From Plutella xylostella (taxonomy: Eukaryota > Arthropoda > Insecta > Lepidoptera > Plutellidae), in contig NC_063998.1 of the NCBI RefSeq assembly GCF_932276165.1, forward strand, positions 1,128,501 to 1,192,500: DNA of 64,000 bases. Direction: 5' to 3'. Made by a program: the position numbers and the translations under genes. The notes under the pieces were generated by a model. The model was not told the DNA's origin, did no database searches, and worked only from the letters and a program-made list of their open reading frames with translations. Position 1 is the first letter of the stretch. The number at the start of each line of letters is the position of its first letter. Shown in pieces: positions 32,360-44,210 of this stretch.

Positions 32360-32708
32360 CAGTGCTGGGGTACGGGTCTCCTTTCGAAGAAGGATGGGTT
32401 TTATCCCTAGATGACTTATAGCCAGCATGGTCAGCAGTTAGGCTTGGTGGACCCCATAAGCAAGCTTGAGCTGTCGGGTAAATGGGGAACCCGACTGCCA
32501 GATATTTTCAATTGCCGAAGGCCTCCGACTAGGCTTTACGAATGCTGCCGAAACAGCAACTAGGACGCACGGATTATCGTGCCATCCGAAGCACAGAAGC
32601 ACCCAGACAGCAACCACTTAAAACCATCCAATGGGTGATCGTGCCATGTGTTTCTCTACATGATCAGTAACGGGCACTCAAGCTAGCAGAGCTTGAATAC
32701 GGATGCTT
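32360..32708 (-). mobile_element. 5S-derived SINE, near full length
   Basis: The reverse complement of the element at 17098 in order: TGCTGGGGTACGGGTCTCCT, TGGTGGACCCCATAAGCAAG, CCGAAGGCCTCCGACTAGGC, CCATCCAATGGGTGATCGTG and a head ending near GAATACGGATGCTT. It is diverged from the copy at 17098. Confidence 0.85.
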
Positions 32709-33451
32709 CTTGTTTTCCGGTATTACTTATACTAAAACAAAATCTTGTTTCCGTAACCTCAAGAGTATTTCGAAGACTAGCGAGAGGGCTCTCCAGTGTT
32801 GTATTGTAAAACTTTGTCGATATCGACCCCAGTGTTATTACTTAAGCGGTCGTTTTAATTAAAATCGTGTCGTTATATTAATACGCCCCAAGAGATTTCC
32901 AATCAGTACGAAAACTTTAATATTTACTTCAAAGAAATATTTGTTCAGTGTTGTTATTTTGTGAGCTCTGGTGCTCTATAGTGATTTTGTGAATGATTTC
33001 GGCATTCGATTCAAAAAGTGGGTCACATAAATAAAATACAAATCCTTATCATAGTTGCTACTTTATGAAGCTCTTACTTTTCAATACATTTCGCTAGGTC
33101 TCCCCACCATCCCATTCGTAGTATACAGTTATTTCTAACTATTTGAAAATAAGGGATTTTTGATCAAATTTCTGCTCTTTTCATTTAAGGCTGTCACTAA
33201 AGCTGGAAGAAAATCAGAATCTGTCAAATCTAGTGAGGGGGGGTTGAGGTATGCGGGGCGTTCTACGGACAATGACATGAAATTTTAACATAGTACTCGA
33301 AAACATAAAAGTGAAGACATGCCACTTTGTTAAAAATATACTAAGTAAGTAATATTGTTTTGTGATACGAAAATATTTATTTTTATTTGAAAGTATTTTT
33401 AATATTTAATAATTAATTATATATAAAGTCGTACCCGTGCCGATATTTATA
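32709..33451. other. No recognised feature
   Basis: AT-rich with a short G tract near 33234-33243; nothing recognised. Confidence 0.45.
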
Positions 33452-33850
33452 CAGGTTGTTGCAAAAAGGGTTTAATACTATGCCGAAACCTACGTGTGCA
33501 GCATGTTATTGATGTTATTTCTAAGCCAGGAAATGAAATCAGAATGTAAAAAAATCGCGAAAATATTATCAGAGTTTAATAGTTCAGGGTGTTGTGTATT
33601 AAACTCTGCCCCCGTGTAATAAAAAAAGTATAGTTAGCCGAAAGGGCGTTACTCAGGCGTCACTCTGAAAAACTTTTATCCTACGTAATTTTTTATATTC
33701 ATGAAAAAAACGCTTCTTCATATAATTTTTTTTTGGTCACGTGACCTTTTAGTTAGACGACCTGTTTTTTTTTGGTGTTTCAAAAGCAGAACAGTAGTTT
33801 GCAGAACTCTGCATTTACAGGGTGTCACAAAAGGTTACGTAGCTGGCAAA
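33452..33850. mobile_element. Family-G MITE sequences, rearranged
   Basis: CAGGTTGTTGCAAAAAGGGT and ATGCCGAAACCTACGTGTGC at 33452-33520 are a left end. AGCCGAAAGGGCGTTACTCA then GGCGTCACTCTGAAAAACTT at 33637-33677 is the right-end interior in reverse, so two ends face the same way. A further CAGGGTGTCACAAAAGG start lies at about 33819. Confidence 0.6.
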
Positions 33851-34567
33851 GGGATATGGGGAGGTCACCAGAAAAATAATAACATGTAAGTACCCCCGCA
33901 AGGGAGTACATTAGTACAAGGCGAGAGTGTGTATTTTTTTTTTAAGTACTTATGTGTATTTGGGATATGATAGAAATAATATTTTTGTTTCTTAAAAACC
34001 AAAAAATTTACACCTTGCTGCGCTCTTTTGCTCACTGTAAGTACACCTACAAATATTGCTGTATTAAAAAAAATGGTTTTGTTATAACGATTATAAAAAA
34101 AAAGTTATTTTCATGTCAAGGAGTCATTTACCTAATTACGATTTCACTCAACAGCAGGTGAACTGAAAAAATAAGTTCTAGTTCTATCATCACTTTAGAT
34201 CGCAAACATTGTAACTCCACTTTTCTCGGCGAAAAGTACTCTTTGGTGTCAATAGAAACGTTTTTTGAATTCACATGTTTTCCTCTTTATTCGAAAAAAA
34301 AAAAAACTGTATTCCGCATTTTACCATTTGTTTTCCTCTAAACCCCAAACCGTGATTTTTAAACAAGAAAACTTAGTAATTATACCCTTTATTCTCATAT
34401 ATATACAACGTGCGATGTAGGCGAACGTGAACGAAAACTATGCAATAAGCCTTTGTTTTTATTACTACTTTAGTAAATTACAATAACATACTCAACAATG
34501 TTAATTTTTTTTTGCAATGTTATGTTGTTAAATTAAGATCTAATATTTTATTAACATGAAGTTACTT
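33851..34567. other. No recognised feature
   Basis: Very AT-rich; the plus frame at 33952-34161 is noise-like. Confidence 0.5.
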
Positions 34568-35330
34568 TCAACTTTTTTTTGCATCTATGCGTCGAATCAC
34601 AGCATGACGGCTGCTGCAGCTTACTGCTGTCCTGTCCTCCAACCAATCCCACCAGTACTGCAGGTTGCGTCGAATACGAGCCATTCTCTTCGACTTGACA
34701 AGACAGGTGCTCCCGGAAGGATCATAGATCGCACGGAACCCGTACCGTATAGAGGCAACGGACTCCTTTGCAACAGCCCCCCAGATTCGGAAGTAGCCCA
34801 TGCACTGCATGGCGAGCACAGCTGCAGCAATTTTTTCGTGATGAATCATTGGGATGTCATCCCCGAAGGAGGCTCTCAGCCTACCTCACGACCTGTGTGA
34901 CATTAGAAAAATGCACTGTGCTAACGCCGTTTGCGAGCTTGATTTGCAGGACCGCGTTGTATGCCAAGTTCCACAGCAGAGGGGTCCAAGACCTACCGCT
35001 GTGGAACTCCGCAACTGAACTTCTTCAGTGAAAACAAACCCTCTCTTTTCGCATCCTTAATGTACTTGTTAGACACGTATGACCTCTGTCAATTTTCTGC
35101 AGATAAGAAGACAAGTGATGGTATACAAGAGCCGCCCTAAAGGTTCGTCCTCTAGGGGATAGAGTTGAACGCGGTTACTATTTTTAAGCAAACAGCCAGC
35201 GCAACAACTCGCCCGTGGTTCTTATCCTGCTCCAACAGTGAACGAACGCAAAGTATTCTACCCACTATTCGAATCCGCATTTCGGATGCCAAACTGACTG
35301 TCCGAAAGGTCGAAACCGTACCACCACAGA
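34568..35330 (-). pseudogene. R1-clade-like LINE reverse transcriptase, decayed
   Basis: Read on the minus strand, reverse-transcriptase blocks appear in the right order. LSDSQFGIRNADS (35270-35314) corresponds to the QFGFR.G.ST block; VVALAV...TAFNSIP (about 35155-35205) to the catalytic-Asp region (A.DV.NAFN), here without the Asp. GVPQ at 34999-35010 is followed by a stop and a one-base shift, then PLLWNLAYNAVL (34950-34984), the GVPQGSVLGPLLWN block. The YADD-type site at about 34899-34910 reads FSNV, so the catalytic acids are lost. A longer open frame (34568-34849) follows with IHHEKIAAAVLAMQCMG, comparable to the segment after YADD. GVPQ...LLWN...AY is typical of R1/TRAS-type elements. 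Stops and frameshifts make it dead. The plus-strand frames at 34556-34900, 34768-35031 and 35165-35392 are antisense shadows. Confidence 0.75.
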
Positions 35331-35653
35331 GGTATGACTCGTTCGAAGAGCTTATCAGGCTCTTACAGCAATCAGATGTGTCGGTACACTGAAAGATAAT
35401 CTACAGGCCTGCTTTATTTATTTAGGAGCACTAATGGCCTCCTTTCAGTCATTGAGTCACTGGCACTCAGGCTGCGGTTGAACAGGAAGATAGACTGTCT
35501 AAACAAATCATTTTTAGGCTAGTTAAAAAAAACTTTAGGTGGGTAGTATGCCAACTAGAACTACAAATAAAACAGTATTTTTGTCTCCTCTAAAATTTGG
35601 TCACGAGGAGTTACGATGATTACGATCTAAGGTGACGCTGACGATATTTTATA
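35331..35653. other. No recognised feature
   Basis: Possibly the upstream remains of the reverse-transcriptase pseudogene; no motif could be read. Confidence 0.35.
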
Positions 35654-36183
35654 CAAGGTATTGAAAAAAGGGTATAAAGCTTAGCCAAAAGTGGATTTAG
35701 GTGCCATTCTGGCGACCGAATGGCGTAGTGGTTAGTGACCCTGACTACTGAGCCGAAGGTCCCGGGTTCGATTCCCGGCTGGGGCAGATATTTGTTTAAA
35801 CACAGATATTTGTACTCGGGTCTTGGGTGTTGATATTTAAATTTAGTATCTATCTATCTATGTATTTGTGTAGATATATCAGCTGTCCGACACCCATAAC
35901 ACAGGTTCTGCCTAGCTTGGGGTCAGATGGCCGTGTGTGAGATGTCCCCACATATTTATTATTATTATTATTTATTTATTATTCTGATCCACTTTTCTTC
36001 TACAATTTTGAAAATTCACGTAACAAAACCTTTTACATAGAAACTTATTCGATCACGTGACTTTTTACTATAGAGACCGAATTTATTTTTCGAGAATTTC
36101 CAAAACTTGGAGAACAAAAGTTGTTCAGAATAACCCCTGAGTCAAACCCTTTCGGCACAGTATACCCTTTTTGCAACATCCTG
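35654..36183 (+). mobile_element. Family-G MITE carrying a SINE
   Basis: Left end CAAGGTATTGAAAAAAGGGT after TA; right end GTATACCCTTTTTGCAACAT then CCTG before TA. Just inside the right end are CAAAAGTTGTTCAGAATAAC and CCCTGAGTCAAACCCTTTCG. The left part is interrupted by the SINE at 35712-35990. Confidence 0.8.
35712..35990 (+). mobile_element. SINE-A inserted in a MITE
   Basis: Head with GAATGGCGTAGTGGTTAGTG (A box) and GGGTTCGATTCCCGGCTGGG (B box), body as in 8905-9162, tail (TTA)n. A 6-bp repeat ATTCTG flanks it (35706-35711 and 35991-35996), short but in the right place. Confidence 0.85.
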
Positions 36184-39100
36184 TATAGGTAATATCAGGT
36201 TTATAAAAGACCTGGGCCTGTAGAGTGAGACTCGGCATGGGGAGTCATAATTTATAGATCTTTTAGGTTGCAGTGGCGAATGGGCACTGGTAGCCCTGCC
36301 CTTTTCTATAACTATAACTATAGGTAATTTTATGGCAATTTAAAAATGGTATAACATTTATCTATTTGAAAAAATCATTAAAAATATACATTACCTATCA
36401 CCCTAATTTAAAAAAAAAATTCAGCCCTTACTTTAAACTTATAACACCCCTCTATTTCCTTCAGGGGTTAAAAAACCTGTGTATTTAATATTTTCTTATG
36501 AGTTTTTTTTTAAAAACTAGGCTCTTACATAGTTGTACATAATATTATGCGGTATTTTATTCCACTTGTAACGCATAAAATTCATAGCTACAGTAAACAT
36601 TTCATTTTTTTCATGGCGAGATACAGTCGCACTTAACCGCTTTTTTGCAAAGCTTGTTAAATAGATTTAAAAAATTATGTAAATTTTAGATCTTCAATTT
36701 TTAAAAATACTTACTTATTTTTAACAACCTGTAGTGTACAGACTACCACATCTTAAATTATATATATTTTTAATTAACTACGGTTTTTGGTTTCAAATAA
36801 AACAAATTATGAACTTACTTTTCAACACCCTGTATATTGTGTAGCTTACCTACCATACACAACCGTTAAAATAAAATAAATTACCCCTCAGAATATAAAC
36901 AGGCTCGCGCTTTGGCATACTGCATTGACCGTATAGTTCTTATTCGGAGAATCTAATAAGTGTCATTATGTGCAATGTTTACCTTTATCTATGCATCTGT
37001 AACTCTATAGTAAAAAATGTAAACAAATCGAAAAGGCGAAATGTTTTCTAAGAATTTTCGGCTTTTCTGCATCTAAAATGATTAGAAAATTAACTTTCCA
37101 TTGCAAATGCATATGTATTATAATACTTGTAGTCATAATTTGTTAATTTAATCAGTTTTTGTGAAATATTTGATGAAAAATAAAATGGCGTGGGTATCGC
37201 TCCTAACAGGCCGCCACCAGGGCGACGACTGAAGAAATCTGAAATCTGTCACGGTGTCATCATTTTTAAACCGGAATTTATTAGTTTTTTGCAAAAAAAG
37301 TTGACTTCTGGTCCATTAAATCCAACTCTTTAAGGTAACTTTGTTAAGAATTTAATTACCTACACATACATATAAGATTCCATGAAAATGGGCCCTCTGA
37401 TTTCGAGGGTTTTTTCATAATAAGTCAAAAAATGGCAAAAGACATGGTGTGTTTGCAATTTTTTTTAACATACTTATTATAATCCTGCACCAATTTATAA
37501 GCAACTAACATGTTCAGTATACCCTCAGCTACAAAATATATTTTTATCAATGTGATAGAAGCCACCGTTTTTCCAATCTAATCAAGTATATCAAGCCGAC
37601 TTTAGCATTTTAGCTTTAGGGATCCCCTTAATGTGGGAAAAATCGTAGTATCACTATAATATCACCTGCATTGGCTTTTAGTTTTCTTATATATATAAAC
37701 CTGCCAATCGTTCTATTCCTAATTATTTTCATAATTATATAAATCCTATTGTTTGCATTTGCAACAAAGAACCAATCCAATAATTATTTTATCTACTCCG
37801 ACCCGTAGCCAATTCCCACATATACCTACTAACTGGCGAAAAAACCAGCTGAGTAAATCCACACACCCAGCAAATCCATCTCGGCAACTGCTAACACAAT
37901 CCGGCGCGCGGCGCGAATCAATTTGCTCGCGACGTATCGTGTTGCACTTTGCACTGTTGAAAAACGATACTGGGCGTCTAGAGTACACACGAGTATAGGT
38001 AACACGTCTTCTTAGCTTGTTGGTCACAAGAACTGGAGCTGGACTGAGGTTGGTCCCGAGGTGAAAGGGTTAGCCAGCGGTTAGCGATTAGCGTCAGTTG
38101 CTTAGGTACCTACATTATGAATATATTCATAATTTAAGCTATAATATTATATTGTGGAGGCTCCTTTTATGCATCCTGCAACCACAAATGGCAGTAGTTG
38201 CTTGGCAAGGATGAGGAAAGCATAGGCAGATATTCTGAGACACTGGTTGAATATAAAAACCGAGCAACGCCATTGGTGACCGCTATGTTGTTTGGTCGTT
38301 ATTGGTTTAAGGTAGGCCGCACACCTAATTTTCGTTAATAAATTCAACATGACGGATAAATTACCGCCATTTTGTTACCCTTTCATGATACAATGTGCAC
38401 AAGGTAACTTTTGTAACTCAATACATTGAACTCTCTACAATTTCAGTTACTCTAAACGTAACTTAGTTAAGTCGGCAGCTTTGTAGAATTAGTGCTAGTA
38501 CGGATTTCACTTTGACAAGTCAACTAATCAGGAAAAATGTAATCAAGTACCGATACTAGCCGAGCTTACGCCAACATTGCTTAGTGAGACCCGCCAGACA
38601 ATATTGGCCTTAAGCTGCTTGATAAATTGATTTAGTTCAGCAAGTTCTCTACTTATTTAGTTATACTGCTCGATGTATTTGCAAGAAAAACAGCGTTCAA
38701 TAAGTTAATATTTATCAATGCATTATTGTTAATGATGGTGAGTTTTGATTAAAATTTATCAGGTATTACTTTTTTTTATAACATTTGTATCTTGTCATTC
38801 AATTAACCATGGTTAAATTTCTGCGTTAAAAATACTTAACTAAATAGGTATGATGCATGCCAGAATAAAATACTTGTTTTGTTATGAGAGCTGACTAATT
38901 GGCTACGGTGTAGTATTATGTAGCTACGTGGCATCGGCGTAGCGTCGTAGCGTCGTAGCCGTGCTACGGATCAGTGTAGCACTAGAACTCTGGTACTTTC
39001 GTTTTTTGAAAATTATAATGTCATAATACCCATTGAGCACAGCTGTCTATTATGTTATAGTCTACTGTAAGGTAAATAATTTTTATTTACATTACCTAAG

Positions 39101-39566
39101 TCTCGGCCAAACCAATTAAAAATTCTTAGAAATAGGGTATAGATAACAATAAAAATAAAAATAACAGCACTGAAAATTATAACTTTAAGATGCCTTAAGT
39201 TTAGTTTGAACAAAACACAAATTCCGAGAAAATAGGTTTAAAATACAACAGAAAATTATAAATCTCGAGGTGGGATACGCTATTTTAAAATCAGGACACC
39301 TGATAGGTGCATTGTCCGCTTGCCAACACAGGTGGCTTCCGCCAACAGAGGGCGGTGCGGGGCGCATACAGAATGCACCTAGAACATTGAGGTGTATGAT
39401 TTTATAGCAAGGAGAGGCGCCAGTTTTTTTTAGGTATTAACTTGATAGGATCTAGCGATAAACGATACATGTAAAGTGCGAAAAGTTGACTACAGACTCA
39501 AATGCCAGTACCAAACAATATAGTAGGGCAGCAATTATTATACTCGTACATAGTGTTTTTTGACAT
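36184..39566. other. Long stretch without recognised genes
   Basis: AT-rich. Scraps of repeat ends occur (TTTCAACACCCTGTATATTG near 36820; CCCTCTATTTCCTTCAGGGG near 36450). A CpG-rich patch at 37895-37960 (CCGGCGCGCGGCGCG) is open on both strands but has no recognisable domain. GTAGC-rich short repeats occur at 38920-38970 (GTAGCGTCGTAGCGTCGTAG). Confidence 0.5.
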
Positions 39567-39568
39567 TA

Positions 39569-39776
39569 CAGTGCCACAAACTTATCTGTTCCGGTGACAG
39601 TTCAAGTAAATATCTAATATTTCTTCATTCTATAATATTATTATAATATTAGATTTTAAGTTTGCCCGTAGGTAATGGTAATTTACCCTTGAGGTTTTTA
39701 TTAACCCATCTAATCTATATCAATATACAATTAATTAGTATGTAATGAGATATGGATCAATTTAGTTCGCTCTCAC
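39569..39776 (-). mobile_element. mariner-like MITE, truncated inverted copy
   Basis: After TA it reads CAGTGCCACAAACTTATCTG then TTCCGGTGACAG, equal to the reverse complement of the right end of 20802-21014. At the other side GATCAATTTAGTTCGCTCTC matches the inner part of its left end, but the last about 25 bases of the terminus are gone. Confidence 0.8.
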
Positions 39777-41159
39777 AATAATCCTCGTGATCTGATGCGG
39801 CAAGGTTAGGCCAGACCTCTGGATATTTATTCTTTTGACGCGATTTCTGTAATCGTTCCTCAATTATGGTAGCACGTAAAGCACCTTTCACGTTTAAATT
39901 TTATGGAAGTAAGTTCCTTCACAGTTAAAAATAAACTTAACGTAATAAATCAGTTTTAAAAATACCTAAAAAATATTGAGTCTGCGGAAATAATAATTTT
40001 TCCTTGTCAGCATTCCGTTTGTCTGCGGGCGACAAATTAGCCCTTTTGTCTAAAAAATGGCCGTCGCCATTTGAAAGGTTTTGAAGACAATGACAACGTC
40101 CAAAAGTTTTAGAGAAAGCCAATGGAACAAGGAAATTGAATTGTATTTTATACCGACAAAATATGGTGTTTTAGGTTGACATGTACTATTTAATTACATT
40201 TAAATTGACCCTGTTTTATACTTTGACAAGTGGACACGCATCGTATATGCTGCACCCTTCTGTTTTCCCATGTATAAAACTTTACTTTTCTGAGTTATTT
40301 GAATAATAATATTATATTTTTTTTCGGATATCGGTCCATCATTTTTTACCAGTTCCACAAACCGAGTGCCTAGTACATTGACAAGTTTATTATGCAATAT
40401 TGATATACTATAAGTGTTTCTACCTTAAACGCTTGATTCTTTTAAACTGAACGCATAAAAAAATTGGATGTACCTAGTAATAATTCATGAATTAATGTCT
40501 CGCCAGAAGAAATAAGTAAAACGCCAAAAGGGTGAAAGTTAATGAGATGTGCAAATTTTTCAGCCTGAAAGCTTCACATCGGGTCCGCAACGGAAGATAA
40601 ATAGAGGTTTCGAAGAAAATAATCGAAGCCTTAACAGCCATGATCTCTTCGCCCCGTTGTGCTAGTAACGGATTAATTAGGAGTCTGGCCCGTTGCCCCA
40701 GTTAAGATTATAATGTTCAATACATTTTCGATAAGTCGAAATATTATTATTATACGTGTTTGACTCATATTTATCGTCGCATTATTATCATAATCATAGT
40801 CCACATCATTCTACGGCAATAATAAAAATGAAGGACAGAGATCTACCACAAAAACAACACATCCATAAATCACCATAGAAAAGCCGAAAAATACCAAACA
40901 TTTTCTATTTTTCTCCATGTAAAACCAATAGCAAGAGTATTATCGTTACATTTTATTAAGACAAGTACATTATTATCGTCTCATATTGCACAGCAAAGAA
41001 AACAAATAAATACATGAGCGCAGCAAAAAAACCGCCAACGACCATGTCATATTGTCGAGTTCACCTACTTCAGCGTTTTGTTTTTTGGCAGTCGATGCCG
41101 AGGCTATGAAGAAACATGACTAAATAAAAATTAAGCATGTGGATTAATTCAATACATGA
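39777..41159. other. No gene recognised; unique block at 40500-40720
   Basis: Bases 40500-40720 are non-repetitive with balanced composition (for example GAGTCTGGCCCGTTGCCCCA) and could be conserved non-coding DNA. The remainder is AT-rich. Confidence 0.35.
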
Positions 41160-41362
41160 CGACTGGATGGCGTAGTGCTTAGTGACTCTAAGTGCTATGC
41201 CGAAAATCCTGGGTTCGATTCGCGGCGGGCGCAGATAAATATGTGTTTATATTTAGGTATCTGTTTAGATGTATCAGCTGTCCGATACCCATACTCCAGT
41301 TTCAGCCTAGCTGAAGGTCAGATAGCCAATAACCATGTGTGAGATGTACCCACATATAATTA
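41160..41362 (+). mobile_element. SINE-A, diverged copy
   Basis: GGATGGCGTAGTGCTTAGTG and CTGGGTTCGATTCGCGGCGG are the A and B boxes. The body is shortened by about 50 bases relative to 35712-35990 and ends GTGTGAGATGTACCCACATA. Confidence 0.85.
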
Positions 41363-41373
41363 GGTATATTATA

Positions 41374-41748
41374 AAGTGTATTGTTTTTCGGACCCGAAAA
41401 ACTCTACGGGTGGAATCTACAAGTAATTTCTACTATTTAAAAAAAAACCCATATGTGGGGTTAAATCTCAATATTCTAGAAATAGCGGCCATTTTAAAGT
41501 TGCTTTGAACTTTTTTTATGTAACTTTTAAGCAGTTGTGGATATTTTTATTGGATAGAGATGGCTTTTTGCGGATAAAATAATTTAATTTCATGTCTGTA
41601 AGGCGTTTAAATCTCAAGATAAGATTTTCTATAAAGAAGAAGAAAATCTGATTTAAGTTACTTATACCACATATGGGGGTTTTTTCTCGATGAAATTTCT
41701 CTTAGAATCCACCCTTAAAGTTTGTCGGGTCCGAAAAACAACACACTG
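41374..41748. mobile_element. 375-bp TIR element, TA-flanked
   Basis: Left AAGTGTATTGTTTTTCGGAC then CCGAAAAACTCTACGGGTGGA; right complement TCCACCCTTAAAGTTTGTCG then GGTCCGAAAAACAACACACTG. Inverted repeats of about 60 bases at about 80% identity; TA at 41372-41373 and 41749-41750. Non-coding. It begins 12 bases after the end of the SINE. Confidence 0.85.
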
Positions 41749-42140
41749 TATCTCTTTGAATTGAAGAATCGCTAGCATTGTCTGAAATCTATTCAGTTGT
41801 TTCTTCTGAATATATACTACCTATATGATACGTAATAAAATTATCCATCACGTAGACATCTTTGTTCTAAATAAGATAGCCTCCTCTTACACCCTGTAGA
41901 TTGTAGAACTAGTTATTTACTTCGGGGAACGATCACCGCGGGTCAGAGAACCCTGCACGAAAAAAGTCTTGGAATAAAGAATAGAAAGAGAAGACAAACT
42001 TTACATTATTTTGCACGAAAAATGACTGTGATACTTTACCTTTTTATTAGGTCATGTTCTGGTAACTCTCTATATGAAATATAATTTATTAATACCTCTT
42101 GTTTTCACACGTTAGCCATTTTCATATTTTTTATTTCCTA
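41749..42140. other. No recognised feature
   Basis: AT-rich sequence with no shared repeats. Confidence 0.45.
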
Positions 42141-42147
42141 TCTATGT

Positions 42148-42240
42148 GGTTGTCTGGAAGAGATTACTTTTAGTAATAAGGCCGCCGATTTTACTATTTC
42201 TTTTTTAAAGATAAAGATAAAAGATAAAAATTCATTTATT
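42148..42240 (+). mobile_element. Jockey/CR1-like LINE 3' end with stem-loop
   Basis: GGTTGTCTGGAAGAGATTAC then TTTTAGTAATAAGGCCGCC. ATTACT (42163-42168) pairs with AGTAAT (42172-42177) over loop TTT. The tail is (AAAGATA)n. Only the 3' UTR is present. Confidence 0.75.
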
Positions 42241-42812
42241 GTAAACATGGGTAAATAAAATGGTGTTACAAAAATATAAGTTCTCCATGCTTTGCACTAT
42301 ACAGTACGTACAACTTTTTGGATTACCTACACTATAAAATTCATGCAAATTTATATAAATTAAGTTCAAACTGAGATAACACAATAATAGCAATATAATA
42401 ATTAAATAGTCATACAATAATAGTCATTCATTTAGTTATATAATAAATTATAAAATGTCATTTAGGTAGTCATTAATTGTATAATAACATTTTTTTTGGA
42501 AAATACAATTAAGGGTCGGCAATAGGCAATCGAGGGTTGGCATTGTCATAGAATTATGTAGTAAATGATGCTCTACAGCCTTGAAAAAAATCACACAGGT
42601 AGCCGAAGAGTCTAGCTAGGTGCTGAATCATTCGAATTTAAGTAAATGCTTATGGATAACTGTAAATTAATTACGAAAAACCAGTAAATCACACTCCCGT
42701 ATTGTAACAACTGTGTCGTAATTATCAAGAATTTTCATATGATTCTTATCAAATTATAAAGATAAATGCTTGGACTAGGCGCTAAATACCTTGTTTTTTA
42801 ATAAACACACAC
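42241..42812. other. No recognised feature
   Basis: AT-rich, no shared repeats. Confidence 0.45.
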
Positions 42813-43077
42813 CTAAATAAATAAATAAATAAATATGTGGGGACATCTCACACACGGCCATCCGACCCCAAGCTAGGCAGAACCTGTGTTATGGGTGTCG
42901 GACAGCTGATATATCTACACAAATATATAGATAGATAGATACTAAATATAAATATCAACACCCAAGACCCGAGTACAAATATCTGTCTTTAAACAAATAT
43001 CTGCCCCAGCCGGGAATCGAACCCGGGACCTTCGGCATAGCAGTCAGGGCCACTAACCACTACGCCATTCGACCGTC
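42813..43077 (-). mobile_element. SINE-A, near full length
   Basis: Nearly identical to 8905-9162, including TGTGGGGACATCTCACACAC, GGGTGTCGGACAGCTGATAT and the B box CCGGGAATCGAACCCGGGAC in reverse. (AAAT)n tail at the left. Confidence 0.9.
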
Positions 43078-43491
43078 AACCTATTTTGTGTAAATTAATC
43101 CCAAACTTGAGCAATTTTTTTCCCTCAAATCTTCATACAAATATCTATGGCGGCTTTCTGTGTTATAAAATCATAAACACAAGCGACGTTTGACTCAGTC
43201 GGCCGGTGGCCTCCAAAGAAGGGTCACGTCGGTTTAGGCAGCACTGACAGCTCGCGATCTAATTGTGTACAGACACAAAATCACTGCACATTGGTTGTCA
43301 TTGCACTTTTTCAACTTTTATGACACCAACATAATTTGATTTGAAATTGAGGAAGCATAATTCTTATACTATATTCAATAAATTAAATGATAATGTTTTT
43401 TATTAGTTAAGTCCATGGTACTTCTTGATTAAATTATAATTATTAATGCATAACTAAAACTAACTAATATAAAATTAAAATTAAACCAAAA

Positions 43492-43700
43492 AGAAGATGC
43501 TGGCCAGATCGCTGCCACTGTCGGGTAGGGTACCCAAGACGCTGGCCGCGTTACCCCGCTATATAGCGATGCTTAGCCTTTGTGATAGGTAAGTGCCAGC
43601 CCTAGGGTCCCTTGAGACTTCTATTAGTCTGCTGCTGATGTCTTTAAAAAGCTGACGTGCCTCTGGTCCCCACGGCCCTGGGATGAGGAGCAGGAATATA
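43492..43700 (-). pseudogene. LINE-like ORF C-terminus with in-frame stop
   Basis: The minus strand reads IFLLLIPGPWGPEARQLFKD, ISSRLIEVSRDPRAGTYLSQ, RLSIAI, a TAG stop, then RGNAASVLGTLPDSGSDLAS. Apart from the stop (most simply a CAG-to-TAG change) the frame is open for about 68 codons. The GPWGPEA...RDPRAG...RLSIAIQRGNAASVLGT pattern recalls the C-terminal end of a lepidopteran retrotransposon protein; this is from memory and the clade is not determined. Confidence 0.6.
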
Positions 43701-43872
43701 GTGAATGGATCTAAGTGATGACAATACGTAGGAAGATTAGGTTAGGATTCAAAAACACAGTCTCATGGTGCTGGTTGAGGCATGGTCTCGTGAGGATCTG
43801 ATGAGGGCAGTAACACGGAGGTGACTGAATTTTATTTCAAAGATTTAATAGCTAAAGGCATCGAGTTTGGGC

Positions 43873-44197
43873 GCGGTGGTAGCTCAGTCGGGTAAGCGCC
43901 CGCTTCTCACGCAAGAGATGCGGGTTCGAATCACGGCGCTGACATGTACCAATGAGTTCTTTTAACTTAAGTACAATGTATACCATCGCTCTAACGGTGA
44001 AGGAAAGCATCGTGAGGAAACCTGCATATCTAGATTTAGCACATCTAGATATGTGAACCCACCAACCCGCAGTGGACCAGCGTGGTGGGAAATGGTTCAA
44101 GCTTAGGAAGGCAGTTTAGATCTTGGGGATATGCACAAAGGTTCCACTCGAGAGAGCCAGGTGCAGGTACTTACACCCCCACAGAGAATAGAATAGA
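43873..44197 (+). mobile_element. SINE-B, full length with 13-bp target duplication
   Basis: ATCGAGTTTGGGC flanks the element (43860-43872 and 44198-44210). The head carries a pol III A box (GTGGTAGCTCAGTCGGGTAA) and B box (GCGGGTTCGAATCACGGCG). The body contains GGTGAAGGAAAGCATCGTGA then GGAAACCTGCAT, and the tail is GAATAGAATAG. The duplication is perfect, so this is a recent insertion. A truncated copy lies at 7636-7757. Confidence 0.95.
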
Positions 44198-44210
44198 ATC
44201 GAGTTTGGGC

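Noticed and set aside
34556..34900. 114-codon plus frame
   Set aside because: It is antisense to a reverse-transcriptase pseudogene whose motifs are on the minus strand.
35165..35392. 75-codon plus frame that looks coding
   Set aside because: The minus strand carries the SDSQFG and AFNSIP blocks; the plus frame is a shadow.
35712..35790. Possible tRNA gene
   Set aside because: Same reason: this is the head of SINE-A, which occurs in four copies with the same body.
37746..38027. Overlapping frames on both strands around a CpG-rich patch
   Set aside because: Frames open on both strands indicate composition rather than coding; no splice donor of good quality.
43873..43950. Possible tRNA gene (A box and B box present)
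   Set aside because: It is the head of a SINE with a body, tail and 13-bp target duplication; the tRNA fold is incomplete at the acceptor stem.
43852..44100. 82-codon antisense frame
   Set aside because: Lies within SINE-B and is formed by its tRNA-like head and body.
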